A stretch of 64,000 nucleotides of DNA from Ornithinibacillus californiensis. GTDB taxonomy: Bacteria > Bacillota > Bacilli > Bacillales > Amphibacillaceae. This document shows positions 51,207 through 60,673 of this stretch, piece by piece. The position numbers were made by a program, and so were the translations under genes. Within the stretch, counting starts at the first letter, position 1. The number at the start of each line of letters is the position of its first letter. The notes under the pieces are model-generated. The model made no database searches. It was not told the DNA's origin and saw only the letters and a list, made by a program, of their open reading frames with translations. The stretch lies in contig NZ_LDUE01000005.1 of NCBI RefSeq assembly GCF_001038485.1, forward strand, positions 1 to 64,000, in the 5' to 3' direction.

Positions 51207-51806
51207 TTATATAGTTTTCCTCAACCCACGAAATACTGCCCATGTAATTACAAGTACTAATCCACCGAAAATAAAAATATCCAGCTTCATATTCATCACA
51301 TGATCAAGGCCACGTAAAATAGAATGCCAAAAAGGCTCTGGGATGTGTTCTTCACGATCATCTGAATAATTAATATGAGCAACAGAGTCCCCACCTAAAA
51401 CAGGTTCCCAGCCATAGTCGCCTTCTTCAAGCCAAATCGTAAGAACATCATCTAAAGCGATATCCATTCTTTTGCCACCGACATATTCTCCAACATCCCA
51501 CAGTGGAATGTACGTATAATATACCTCAACAGTGTTGTTGTCGAAAACATCATCAGGAGCCTTGATTACTTCTGATACTTCCATTTTCATTTTACGCAAC
51601 TGGACAGGATGTTTATCATTTCTAGTCATATCCTGATAAAACTCATCTGCAATAACTGTTCCAACAAGCTGGTAAGGTGCTTCTTCATTCAACCGTTTTA
51701 CTTCTTCTGGATCCATAGCGGCTGATGCTGACTTCAGATAAGTACTCCCGATAAGCAACATACATAATATAATTAACATCCTTCTACTAATCTTAGAAAC
51801 ACGCAT
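51207..51806 (-). CDS. secreted hypothetical protein with membrane tail
   Basis: 199 residues from ATG 51806, seven bases after GAAGGGG (ATG 51812 is too close). Signal peptide (1-29, ASA cleavage), a beta-rich extracellular domain (YQLVGTVIADEFYQD, MEVSEVIKAPDDVFDNNTVEVYYTYIPLW), and a C-terminal membrane helix with a RGLRKTI tail. The order is the same as in the TIMP-like protein at 6543-7091 but without cysteines in the domain. Fourteen bases after serA stops, so in the same transcript. Confidence 0.65.
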   Translation of the reverse strand: MRVSKISRRMLIILCMLLIGSTYLKSASAAMDPEEVKRLNEEAPYQLVGTVIADEFYQDMTRNDKHPVQLRKMKMEVSEVIKAPDDVFDNNTVEVYYTYIPLWDVGEYVGGKRMDIALDDVLTIWLEEGDYGWEPVLGGDSVAHINYSDDREEHIPEPFWHSILRGLDHVMNMKLDIFIFGGLVLVITWAVFRGLRKTI

Positions 51807-51819
51807 CTCCATACCCCTT

Positions 51820-53409
51820 CTATAAGTCGATAGCTCGCACACTATGAATCTCTACTAGGGATAGAAGCTCCTGTAGTACGTCATCATTAACATGTTTATC
51901 AACAGCTAGCATCATAATCGCGTCCCCACCAATATCAGAACGGTCAACCTGCATCGTTGCGATGTTGACGTCATGTTTAGCGAGTAGGCTTCCCATTTTA
52001 CCGATAACTCCCGGCTGATCCGTGTGATGAATGACGATAATGTGCCCTTCTGGTTTTATATCGACACGATAATGATCGACCTTTACAATTCTTGGGCCTA
52101 ATCCGCTAAGTAATGTTCCAGCAACACTACGAGTTCCTGATTTTGTTTTGAAAGTAACGGTGATGAGATTGGAGAATCCTTTTTTCTTATACGTTTTATT
52201 TTCAAGAATATGAATACCTCTTTTTTCAGCAAGATAAAGGGCGTTTACTTCGTTTACATGGGTACCAAGATGTCGTTTCAACATCCCTTTGATAACTTTC
52301 CTACTTAGTGGGGATAATTCGTTATTAATCAGCTCTCCTGCATACGTAATGGAAACTTCTTCGACCACTTCATCTGTTAAATAGATGAGAAATTCTCCAA
52401 GCTTCTCAGAAACTAGAAAGTATGGTTCTACCTTTTGAAGTATTTCATTATCAAGTGATGGCATGTTGACTGGATTTCTAACCGTGTCATCGTTAAAGTA
52501 CCTGATTATATCATGACTTACATCTATGGCGACATTTTCTTGTGCTTCGACCGTGCTTGCTCCAAGGTGTGGCGTAGCGATCACTTCTGGCAGCTCGAGC
52601 AGCTTATGGTGTAAGAATGGTTCCTCCTCAAAAACATCTAAAGCAGCGCCAGCAACTTTTTTTGAGAGGATTGCTTCATAGAGCGCATCTTCATCAATTA
52701 TCCCACCGCGAGCACAATTAATAATTTGCACCCCTGTTTTCACTTTTTGAAAGGCTTCTTTATTCAGTAGATGTTTTGTTTCTTTTAGTAGCGGTGTATG
52801 CACTGTGATAAAATCTGCAACTTTTAACACATCATCGATACTCCCGTATTTAATCCCCATTTTTTCTGCTTTTTCTTTTGTAAGGAAAGGATCGTAGGCA
52901 ATGATATTCATGCGTTGACCGCGTGCTCGATAAGCAACTTCTGCCCCAATTCTTCCTAGTCCGATGATGCCAAGCGTCTTGCCCTTTAGCTCTACACCGA
53001 TATAGCGTTTGCGATCCCATTTATTTTCCTTTAACGCTAGATATGCCTGTGGGATTTTTCGTGAAAGTGCCATGAGCATCGCCATCGTATGTTCTGCAGC
53101 TGAGTTCGTATTACCATTTGGAGCATTAACGACAATTATTCCGTGCTCCGTAGCGGCGTTCATATCGATATTATCAACGCCAACACCTGCACGACCAATT
53201 ATCTTTAGATTGGTTGCTCGTTCAATGACTTCACGGCTAACTTGCGTCTGACTCCGTACAATGAGGGCATCAAATTCATGAATGTTTTCAAGTAAATCCT
53301 CAGAATTCCAATTGGAAGGCTGAGTAATGTTTATATTGTATGCTTCTTTAAGTGGCTGGATCCCATCCTCACTTAATGGGTCGGAGATAAGTACATGATA
53401 CTGTCTCAT
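51820..53409 (-). CDS. serA: D-3-phosphoglycerate dehydrogenase
   Basis: 529 residues, the long SerA form. Substrate domain, NAD-binding LGIIGLGRIGAEVA, catalytic Arg (INCARGGIIDE), Glu and His (TPHLGAST), then the allosteric-substrate-binding domain and a C-terminal ACT domain (HIIVIHHTDQPGVIGKMGSLLAKHDVNIATM). It oxidises 3-phosphoglycerate, first step of serine synthesis; the ACT domain suggests serine feedback. Overlaps the aminotransferase gene by four bases. Confidence 0.94.
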   Translation of the reverse strand: MRQYHVLISDPLSEDGIQPLKEAYNINITQPSNWNSEDLLENIHEFDALIVRSQTQVSREVIERATNLKIIGRAGVGVDNIDMNAATEHGIIVVNAPNGNTNSAAEHTMAMLMALSRKIPQAYLALKENKWDRKRYIGVELKGKTLGIIGLGRIGAEVAYRARGQRMNIIAYDPFLTKEKAEKMGIKYGSIDDVLKVADFITVHTPLLKETKHLLNKEAFQKVKTGVQIINCARGGIIDEDALYEAILSKKVAGAALDVFEEEPFLHHKLLELPEVIATPHLGASTVEAQENVAIDVSHDIIRYFNDDTVRNPVNMPSLDNEILQKVEPYFLVSEKLGEFLIYLTDEVVEEVSITYAGELINNELSPLSRKVIKGMLKRHLGTHVNEVNALYLAEKRGIHILENKTYKKKGFSNLITVTFKTKSGTRSVAGTLLSGLGPRIVKVDHYRVDIKPEGHIIVIHHTDQPGVIGKMGSLLAKHDVNIATMQVDRSDIGGDAIMMLAVDKHVNDDVLQELLSLVEIHSVRAIDL

Positions 53410-54560
53410 GATGATCCCTCCTGTAAATATGTAACTTGTGCTGCTTTGACACCGTCACCAAGGTTGATTTGCTTTCCAATTTGCTGGAGTCCTAATTCGA
53501 TACAACTAATGGTCTGTAGGACATCGGCTGGTGTACAGTAACCCATGTGACCGATTCGGAAAATATTTCCCTTTAGGTGATTCTGACCACCAGCAAGAAC
53601 AAGACCGAAATCCTGCTTTAACTTTTTTCTCAAAACATCGGCTTTAAAATCGTCTGGCTTAATGGCGGTAACAGTAGGTGAAGCATCTTGGTCATTTGTT
53701 AATAATGGGATGTCGAGTGCACGGAACGCAGCCCGTGTCATATCTTTCATCAATTGATGTCGTTGGTAGACCGTTTCAAGTCCTTCTGAATGAAGTAATT
53801 GCAGTGATTGCTCGAGTCCAAATAATAGGGAGAGAGCTGGAGTGAAAGGTGTAGAGTCTTGTTGGATACTAGATCGGTACTTTCTTAAATCTAAGTAAAA
53901 GCGAGGTTGATAGTTTTTTTCGATTATATTCCATGCCTTTTTACTTGCAGCAATAAACACGAGCCCAGGTGGGAGCATAAGTGCTTTTTGTGAGCCCGTC
54001 ACACAGACATCAATTTGCCACTCGTCAAGTTTGGTTTCTACAGCGCCTACACAGGAAACACCATCGACGATGACTAGGGCATCTGAAACTTCTTTAACAG
54101 CTTTTGTAAGTTGCTGAATCGGATTGAGGACACCAGTAGAAGTTTCGCAATAGGTTGCAAAAACTGCTTTAATGGAAGGGTTGTTAGTTAAATATGTTTT
54201 AATTTCATCAGGAATAAGTGCCTTTCCCCACTCATATTCAACTCTTTTAACTTGTAGATGGTAGGCTTCACAAATTTTTGCAAAACGATCGCCGAAAGAA
54301 CCTGTAACGACCACTAGCACTTCATCTTCAGGGCTAACTGTATTTACAACTGCTGCCTCAAGCCCAGCTGTTCCACTTCCAGCAAGGGTTACAACTTCCT
54401 CCTTTGTGCCAAAGATGCTCTTTAACCCTGGTTGGATACGTTGTAATAACTCCTTTGTTTCTTGATCACGATGCCCAATCATTGTTTTCATCATCGCTTG
54501 CTGAACCGTGGGTGGAATTGGTGTCGGGCCTGGAATTCGCAGTAATTGATAATCATTCAC
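53406..54560 (-). CDS. class V aminotransferase (AGAT/SerC-like)
   Basis: 384 residues, behind AAAGGAGTG. RIPGPTPIPPTVQQAMMKTMIGHRDQE, AGSGTAGLEAAVVNTV, VDGVSCVGAVE and PLP Lys192 in TGSQKALMLPPG place it in the alanine-glyoxylate/serine-pyruvate aminotransferase branch of class V. Its four-base overlap with serA strongly suggests it works on phosphohydroxypyruvate or serine in the same pathway, standing in for SerC. No serB is seen. Confidence 0.87.
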   Translation of the reverse strand: MNDYQLLRIPGPTPIPPTVQQAMMKTMIGHRDQETKELLQRIQPGLKSIFGTKEEVVTLAGSGTAGLEAAVVNTVSPEDEVLVVVTGSFGDRFAKICEAYHLQVKRVEYEWGKALIPDEIKTYLTNNPSIKAVFATYCETSTGVLNPIQQLTKAVKEVSDALVIVDGVSCVGAVETKLDEWQIDVCVTGSQKALMLPPGLVFIAASKKAWNIIEKNYQPRFYLDLRKYRSSIQQDSTPFTPALSLLFGLEQSLQLLHSEGLETVYQRHQLMKDMTRAAFRALDIPLLTNDQDASPTVTAIKPDDFKADVLRKKLKQDFGLVLAGGQNHLKGNIFRIGHMGYCTPADVLQTISCIELGLQQIGKQINLGDGVKAAQVTYLQEGSS

Positions 54561-54587
54561 GATATGCTACACTCCTTTCAAATATAC

Positions 54588-54613
54588 AAAAAAACATCAG
54601 GATAATCCTAATG
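54588..54613 (-). terminator. minus-strand terminator
   Basis: In the minus transcript CATTAGGA-TTA-TCCTGATG with one G-U pair, then T7. It overlaps the stop codon of the 56-residue gene. Confidence 0.8.
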
Positions 54614-54778
54614 CTTTCTTCTTAAACGACGACGTTTTCTTGCAGAAGGGTTTTCTTCTACGTTATCATTTACTTGTTCTCTGGGTTGTTTATTAAAAGC
54701 AAGGCGATTGGAAAGATAATATAACCCTTCTTCTAGTACAATTAATAATATGATGATAAAAATAATCCAAAACCACAT
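54608..54778 (-). CDS. 56-residue single-pass membrane protein
   Basis: ATG 54778 behind AGGAGG encodes one N-terminal membrane helix (MWFWIIFIIILLIVLEEGLYYL), a short acidic stretch and a strongly basic C-terminus (ARKRRRLRRKH). It would sit in the membrane with a nucleic acid- or lipid-binding basic tail in the cytoplasm. The start is 15 bases from the Shine-Dalgarno because of an intervening CCTCC. Family unknown. The terminator separates it from the serine operon. Confidence 0.6.
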   Translation of the reverse strand: MWFWIIFIIILLIVLEEGLYYLSNRLAFNKQPREQVNDNVEENPSARKRRRLRRKH

Positions 54779-54905
54779 AGGGAGGTTCCTCCTGAAATTC
54801 GGTATATAGTATTATTAGTTATATTACATTTTACCAAAGTTCGGTAAAATATTTTATAGTTTTTTACATTTATCCTTGAATTTTTAAAAAAGGTGAGGGA
54901 ATAGA

Positions 54906-55793
54906 ATGATGAAATCGGTGAAAGTAGCGGTTGTTGGAAGCATTAATATGGATTTAACGGTAACAACGGATAGAGTACCAGAAAAAGGGGAGACAGTTCT
55001 CGGGAAGGAATTTGCCACTTTTCCAGGAGGCAAGGGTGCAAATCAAGCTGTAGCAGCATCAAGGCTAGGAGCAACAGTTCAATTAATTGGAGCGGTAGGT
55101 AATGATACTTTTGGTACTGAACTATTAAAACATTTACGAGAAGAAAATATTCATACGGAAGGAGTAACGGTGGTAGAATATATTGCTACAGGTACGGCTA
55201 CAATTATTTTATCAGAAAAGGATAATCGGATAATTGTTGCTCCTGGGGCAAATGCTTTTGTAACTCCTGAATTAGTGGAGAGGCATATAGAAATCATTCA
55301 AAACAGTGATGTGATTTTATTACAATTGGAAATACCACTTGAAACGGTTCAGTATGTTTCAAAGATAGCTCAGGAGTTTAATATTCCAGTTATAATAAAC
55401 CCTGCTCCATATCAAGATTTACCAGCAGAAGTATTAAAAAGCGCAACGGTCCTTACACCTAATGAAGTGGAATTTCAAGAAATGCTTCACTCTGTGTCTA
55501 AGGAGACGATTCAAGATAAACTCATTATAACGAAAGGTTCTCTAGGATCTTCCTTTTATAAAGAAAGCAATGAACTATCCATCCCAGCCTACAAGGTAGC
55601 TGTTGAGGATACAACTGGTGCAGGTGATACGTTTAATGGCGCGTTAGCTGTTCAATTAGGGGGAGGAGCGACAAAAGAAGAGGCAGTGCGATTTGCCAAT
55701 GCAGCTGCAGCAATCTCTGTTACTAAGATCGGAGCGCAGGCGGGTATGCCAACAAGAGAAGCAGTAAACAACTTTATAAGGAATAACGAATAG
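54906..55793 (+). CDS. rbsK: ribokinase
   Basis: 295 residues from ATG 54906 behind AAAGGTGAGGG. VVGSINMDLTVTTDRVPEKGETVLGKEFATFPGGKGANQAVAASRLGA and DTTGAGDTFNGAL (catalytic Asp) are the two PfkB-family signatures in the ribokinase arrangement. It phosphorylates D-ribose. No ribose transporter or RbsD is adjacent, so it may serve nucleoside-derived ribose. A terminator follows directly. Confidence 0.9.
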   Translation: MMKSVKVAVVGSINMDLTVTTDRVPEKGETVLGKEFATFPGGKGANQAVAASRLGATVQLIGAVGNDTFGTELLKHLREENIHTEGVTVVEYIATGTATIILSEKDNRIIVAPGANAFVTPELVERHIEIIQNSDVILLQLEIPLETVQYVSKIAQEFNIPVIINPAPYQDLPAEVLKSATVLTPNEVEFQEMLHSVSKETIQDKLIITKGSLGSSFYKESNELSIPAYKVAVEDTTGAGDTFNGALAVQLGGGATKEEAVRFANAAAAISVTKIGAQAGMPTREAVNNFIRNNE

Positions 55794-55833
55794 GGGGAAC
55801 AAGTGGCTAAGTCCACTTGCCATATTCCCCTTT
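55793..55833 (+). terminator. terminator of rbsK
   Basis: GGGGGAAC-AAGTGG pairs with CCACTT and TTCCCC (internal loop), then TTT. Confidence 0.75.
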
Positions 55834-56356
55834 ACAAGGGGTTTACTTTTATTTCTTCCTCGATCATCTCATCTAGCCGTTTAATCAGCGCGATTGCCTT
55901 CTCCTCGTCAATTTTACGGTAATGATGTAATCCACCCGTTTCTTCGTCCATCTCGTCAGCTAGCTTTGTGATTTCTTGAAGCGGTGTACGCTTAATAAAA
56001 CTATCTTTAATATAAGAATCGGTATGAAATAGAATGGCAAAAGCTATGTCTTTTGCATATTGGGGATTTTCACCTAAGCGTATCAATAATTTATGCGCTC
56101 TTTCTGCCCCTTTAATAGCATGAATGTCATTTTGTTTATAAAGGTTATAATCCCACCGGCCATTTTTATACCACGTATAGTGCCCCATATCGTGAAGTAA
56201 AGCTGATTTTGTTGCAAGGTCAACCGACACTTTACGTTCTTTAGCTAAATCAAACGCATGGTAGGCACAAGTTATTGCGTGAGCAACCCCAGAACGAGAT
56301 AAATACTTCTTAGCAATACGATGGCTATATACTTCGGTGAGTGTAACATATCTCAT
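55832..56356 (-). CDS. HD domain phosphohydrolase
   Basis: 174 residues. His in GVAHAITCAYHAFDLA, the HD doublet in KSALLHDMGHYTWYKNGR, and Asp in ADEMDEETGG give the HD metal site. A single small cytoplasmic HD domain with no partner domain; the substrate (nucleotide or phosphate ester) cannot be predicted. Convergent with rbsK. Confidence 0.82.
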   Translation of the reverse strand: MRYVTLTEVYSHRIAKKYLSRSGVAHAITCAYHAFDLAKERKVSVDLATKSALLHDMGHYTWYKNGRWDYNLYKQNDIHAIKGAERAHKLLIRLGENPQYAKDIAFAILFHTDSYIKDSFIKRTPLQEITKLADEMDEETGGLHHYRKIDEEKAIALIKRLDEMIEEEIKVNPL

Positions 56357-56710
56357 CTAACGTCCTCCTGACAATTGTTAAATTTTTAGCATTTTACCAT
56401 ATAAAACGAACTATAACAATAAGGAGATTGGAGCAGGTGCACTACTAAATTAAAGCGGCATAGTACTAAGTAATACAGCACGATAGCCGCTCATTTCCTT
56501 TATTATTTCCAAACTACCTTAGTAATATCTACAATACATGCGTCTTATCTAATTCCCTGAACTATGATGTAAATAAACCTAATACTACGCGAGCACAAAC
56601 GTTATGGTAGTGAGCTAACTGTCAAGGTGTAATTTTCTTTAAATTTAAAAATATTAATGAACATAATGGTAGTTATTGGTATGATGATTATAGTGAAAGG
56701 TGGGTGCGAT
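56357..56710. other. 354-base gap without a clear gene
   Basis: This AT-rich gap holds a weak dyad AGCGGC (56454-56459) with GCCGCT (56486-56491) and a TTTAAATTTAAA palindrome near 56639. I see no convincing promoter, repeat family or small gene. It separates divergent genes, so it should contain two promoters. Confidence 0.6.
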
Positions 56711-59700
56711 ATGCCACAACTTAGTCCAGAAGAAAAAAGAGAAATTGTACGGGAAGAGCTTCATCAATTAGTGAAGGCTCGTTACATTAATATGAATATA
56801 GCTGCCAAAATTGTCAATGCACATGCAAAGTATTATAAAAATACGCCTAGGGTTAACGAGATAAAGCAGGAAATTGTGAAACCGGAAGTATCAAAGGTCG
56901 AACCAAAAGTAACGATTTCTCCTCAACCAGAGCCAGTGCAACCTAAAAAAGAAGTTGTACAGCCAAAACCAGTGATTCAACCGAAAAAGAAATTATCTGA
57001 TCAACAAATTAGAGATAGGAACATTACTTGGGGCTTAAACCTAGGAGTAATATTACTACTTTTAGCGGGATTGGTTTTTGCAACAAGTACTTGGGATACA
57101 CTTAGTGCCTGGGCGAAAACAGGATTATTTATTACCGTCGCAATCTTATTTTACGGTTTAGCTTGGTTTACCAGTCGTATATTACATATAACGAAAACAG
57201 CTTTTGCATTTTTAGTACTGGGTAGTTTATTTCTCCCGATTATAGTCGTTTCCGCTGGTTATTATGAATTATTTGGGAACTATTTATCTTTATTTGGTGA
57301 AGGTAAGTTTTTATATGGCGCGCTAGGTACATTATTGGTCTTACCAATTTATGCTTATTTTGCTATGAAGCTATCGTCACGACTTTTTGTATGGTTTTCT
57401 TATGTTGCTTTGAGTGTGTTTGTCGGACTACTGATCGCAGCATTATATCTACCAATTGATGGATTCTATCTAGGAATCATGCTATACAATGCTGCGTTAA
57501 TTGTTGGCTATCGGTTGGTTAAAGGAAATGCCAAGCTGAAGCAGTTTACGAAAGAATTTATTTCTTTTATTCAAGCCAATCTCATTTTGTCCACATTACT
57601 CACGCTTGTATTTTACGATAATGAGTTAATGTATAGCTTTAACTTACTATTAACAGCTGTAATCTATTTTTCTATGATTTTTGTAACGAATCAAAAATCG
57701 TATCATTTTGTTTTTACAGCCATGCTTATTTATAGTGCTTATCAATTAGTAGAAAACTCGATTCTAGTAGGAGCTGGAGAAATTGCATATGCACTATTGG
57801 GGGTACTATTCTTAGCTTTACCGAAGTTAGTTAAGGAAGCGGGAACGTTACAAAAAGTATTCCAAATTACAAGTGCGGTTGTTTCTTCTTTAGCCTTTTT
57901 GTATATCAGTTTCGAGGGCCTTATTTTACGAATGGGTGAAGGGTCGCTTGTTTTACTTATTGCTTATATCATTATTGCCTTGAACTTTGCCTATTTGGCA
58001 TCACTAGTTAAAAACGAGTTGTTCAATTATTTAAGTCCTATTTTCATCATAAGTGCACTTTACCAGCTTACTTTATTGGGGCAACAATTGTTTGATTATG
58101 AGTCTATCATTTTACCTGGATATACTTTAGCTTTCCTATTCTACATTGTAGGTGGTTGTTTACTAAACGTATCCTTGTGGAAACCGTTGAAGACTAGTAC
58201 TCGTGATGTTAGTAGTCTTGCGATGCTGATTGGCTTATTAGTGGGCCTTGTGACATTTATGGAGTTTGAGCTCAGTGTGATGCTATTTTTATTAGCTGCT
58301 TTAGCCATTATTATATCGAAGTATGAAACTCGTAAGGAATTTGCTCAGATTGCCCCTTGGCTGCATCCTATAGCACTAGGTTTTGCAGTTGCGGTATTAT
58401 ACTTCTATGTTGTGAAACCAGATGATTTCTTTAGAATAGATCCATTCCAAGCAGAGGGGATTATTTATGGAAGTTTAGCAGTTTTAGCAGTTAGTTATCT
58501 TTGGAAGACGATTAATAAAGCGAATTTCTCGGAAAGTAGCTTTTATATTGCACAACTATTCTATGGGCTCGGCATTCTGCAGAGCTTTATGTCGGAGCCA
58601 ACTACAAGAGCGTTGATTACACTTGGTGGAATAGGAATGGCGTTCTTACTTTATCGGAGAACAGGTTGGAAGGCAATACCGTATGTCTTAAGCAGTATTG
58701 CGCTATTGTTCTACTTTAGTATTCTAAATGTCATTCATGATGAAGTGGCAAACCTGCCATCCTTATTCCAATGGGTTGAATTTGTGTTGGGAACTATTCT
58801 TTTCCTAGTAGTTGGATGGATGATTGGCAAGAAGGATCAACTGCTTAGGAGTGCATTTTATTGGATTGGGCAAATTTACTTACCATTTGCTTTAATCGTA
58901 ACAGCTCTATTCAATGAAGCCGATGCAGTTTGGGCCTTCCTAATTGCAACGATGATATACGCAGTAACAGTGAGGGCTGTAACTAAAGAATGGCAAATAA
59001 AAACCTTCTTCTATGCTGGATGGACCATATTATGGGTTACATTACAATTAGCAATAGCTAAGTTCGAATGGAATATTGATTATGTTTATACGTATTTAAT
59101 CATCAGTGTTCTCCTATTTGTTAGCTGGATGATAGGGAATGAAATTTGGAAAAAACGTATATTTTACTATTTTGTTCCTTTCTCGAGCATAGGAATTCTA
59201 GGCTTTACAATGAGTTATCCATATGATGTATCGATGTTTGTCATAACGATTCTTTATGGAGCACTAGTGCTATTCGTACTACACCGCATGAAATGGGATA
59301 TTCTTTCGGCTATACCGTTATTTAACATGTATTCCGGCATGTTGAACTTCAGTAATGGGGATACTGTGCTAGCGTATGAGCCATATATTCAAGCAGCCTT
59401 TGGAGTGGTGTTACTAGCGATTGGAAGAGTACTCTATCAAACTCTTTATCAGATGAAGGGCAAGTATTTTAAACTGGATTGGTATACCATATTTGCATTT
59501 ATTGCTTTCTTCAATCTATATCAGTTCACTATTCTGACTGATAACCTAGCATTCAAAGTTCTGCCTGGTATCTTAATCGTTGGTGGTTTATTGATGAATA
59601 GAAAGAGAGTTGCAGACATTTCGTCCACATGGCTAACATTTGCAGCGTTTGTCTTGGCACTACAACCCTACTATGCATTACTAGGACACGTTGAATTACC

Positions 59701-60166
59701 GGCCTTATTTGAAAGAGAGTTTTATGTATTACCTTGGATTGCCGTAGTTATCGTTCTTCGGAATTATGTCATGAGGGATAATAAAGAACTGACCAATTAT
59801 ATTCAGTGGGCAGTACTAGTAATCGTAGCATTACTTCTAGTTCAGGATGGTCTCGCAAGTAATACGATATATGATGCTTTAATCGTTGGTGTGCTTTCAC
59901 TGGCTTCACTTGTAGCAGGGATGGTTTACCAAATGAAATCCTTCTTCTTTGTCGGTGCAGGTGTGCTGTTATTCAACGTGTTCATGCAAACTAGGCCATA
60001 TTGGGGTAATGTTCCTTGGTGGGGTTATCTATTAATTGCTGGTTCTATTTTAATAGCGATTGCCAGTTATAATGAGTGGCAAAAGCAGAAATCTTCAGAA
60101 GGAAAAGAGACACTAGTTTCCAAGTTTAAGAAGAATGTGATTGAGCGGATGAAGAATTGGGATTAA
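56711..60166 (+). CDS. very large polytopic membrane protein, unknown function
   Basis: 1151 residues from ATG 56711 behind AGGTGGGTG; 18 further in-frame codons upstream lack a site. A soluble N-terminus (about 1-105) contains SPEEKREIVREELHQLVKARYINMNIAAKIVNAHAKYY, a small helical region, and a Pro/Lys/Glu-rich linker. The rest is about 30 membrane helices with short loops, ending in a basic tail. It resembles large DUF2157-like proteins found in Bacilli; none has a known function. The next small gene follows by 49 bases. Confidence 0.75.
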   Translation: MPQLSPEEKREIVREELHQLVKARYINMNIAAKIVNAHAKYYKNTPRVNEIKQEIVKPEVSKVEPKVTISPQPEPVQPKKEVVQPKPVIQPKKKLSDQQIRDRNITWGLNLGVILLLLAGLVFATSTWDTLSAWAKTGLFITVAILFYGLAWFTSRILHITKTAFAFLVLGSLFLPIIVVSAGYYELFGNYLSLFGEGKFLYGALGTLLVLPIYAYFAMKLSSRLFVWFSYVALSVFVGLLIAALYLPIDGFYLGIMLYNAALIVGYRLVKGNAKLKQFTKEFISFIQANLILSTLLTLVFYDNELMYSFNLLLTAVIYFSMIFVTNQKSYHFVFTAMLIYSAYQLVENSILVGAGEIAYALLGVLFLALPKLVKEAGTLQKVFQITSAVVSSLAFLYISFEGLILRMGEGSLVLLIAYIIIALNFAYLASLVKNELFNYLSPIFIISALYQLTLLGQQLFDYESIILPGYTLAFLFYIVGGCLLNVSLWKPLKTSTRDVSSLAMLIGLLVGLVTFMEFELSVMLFLLAALAIIISKYETRKEFAQIAPWLHPIALGFAVAVLYFYVVKPDDFFRIDPFQAEGIIYGSLAVLAVSYLWKTINKANFSESSFYIAQLFYGLGILQSFMSEPTTRALITLGGIGMAFLLYRRTGWKAIPYVLSSIALLFYFSILNVIHDEVANLPSLFQWVEFVLGTILFLVVGWMIGKKDQLLRSAFYWIGQIYLPFALIVTALFNEADAVWAFLIATMIYAVTVRAVTKEWQIKTFFYAGWTILWVTLQLAIAKFEWNIDYVYTYLIISVLLFVSWMIGNEIWKKRIFYYFVPFSSIGILGFTMSYPYDVSMFVITILYGALVLFVLHRMKWDILSAIPLFNMYSGMLNFSNGDTVLAYEPYIQAAFGVVLLAIGRVLYQTLYQMKGKYFKLDWYTIFAFIAFFNLYQFTILTDNLAFKVLPGILIVGGLLMNRKRVADISSTWLTFAAFVLALQPYYALLGHVELPALFEREFYVLPWIAVVIVLRNYVMRDNKELTNYIQWAVLVIVALLLVQDGLASNTIYDALIVGVLSLASLVAGMVYQMKSFFFVGAGVLLFNVFMQTRPYWGNVPWWGYLLIAGSILIAIASYNEWQKQKSSEGKETLVSKFKKNVIERMKNWD

Positions 60167-60215
60167 ATTTTAAATCCAAGAAGTTTTTGTAGATTACTAG
60201 TTAGGGGGAAGGGTA

Positions 60216-60329
60216 TTGGAAATTTTGGCATTTTCTGTTGCTGCGGGTGCTTTTGGTTTAGTATCAATAGCATATTCTAAAATAGAGAAACTGGAGAAAA
60301 GAGTTAAAGAATTAGAAAATAAAAATTGA
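60216..60329 (+). CDS. 37-residue membrane/coiled-coil miniprotein
   Basis: TTG 60216 follows AGGGGGAAGGG and opens 37 codons: a hydrophobic helix (ILAFSVAAGAFGLVSIAYS) and then a heptad-like KIEKLEKRVKELENKN. The good ribosome-binding site and amphipathic design favour a real gene. It is probably cotranscribed with the large membrane protein and could be an accessory subunit, which is inference. Confidence 0.6.
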   Translation: MEILAFSVAAGAFGLVSIAYSKIEKLEKRVKELENKN

Positions 60330-60340
60330 AATACTAACAC

Positions 60341-60583
60341 GAGGTTGGGACATAACTCAAGCAAGGGTAGTAAAAGACGAACAAACACTACATTAGCCCC
60401 GGAAATATACGGAGACTCCTGTGGGAGGATAGGCATAGGTGAGACCCCGCAAGAGCGTTAGCTCTGAGGAGGCTCACCAGCCGCCCACGGAAAGCGCAGT
60501 ATATTTCCGGGGCGTGTTATGTGCACTTATAACAATGTTCGATTTTACCTTTGATAGAAATACTTTTGTCCCGGTCTCTTTTT
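60341..60583. repeat. large structured intergenic repeat, copy 2
   Basis: Same architecture and orientation as 4265-4574: GCCCCGGAAATATAC (60396-60410) with its complement (60499-60513), outer GGGACA with TGTCCC, a T run after the right arm, and inner CTGTGGGAGG with CCGCCCACGG. The apex here is compact (GAGC-GTTA-GCTC). It fills the gap 60330-60673. Confidence 0.9.
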
Positions 60584-60673
60584 GTTTCATTTTGTTTAAT
60601 TTGACTTGTAAGGCTTTTCAATGGTTAGAATAAATATAGTGCTTGAATAGGATGTAAAAGGAGACAAAACAAC

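Noticed and set aside
56454-56491. Structured RNA in the gap before the large membrane protein
   Set aside because: Only a 6-bp stem with a 26-base loop; expected by chance in this length.
60439-60633. Open frame across repeat copy 2
   Set aside because: Same reason as copy 1; the matching frame is not preserved between the copies.
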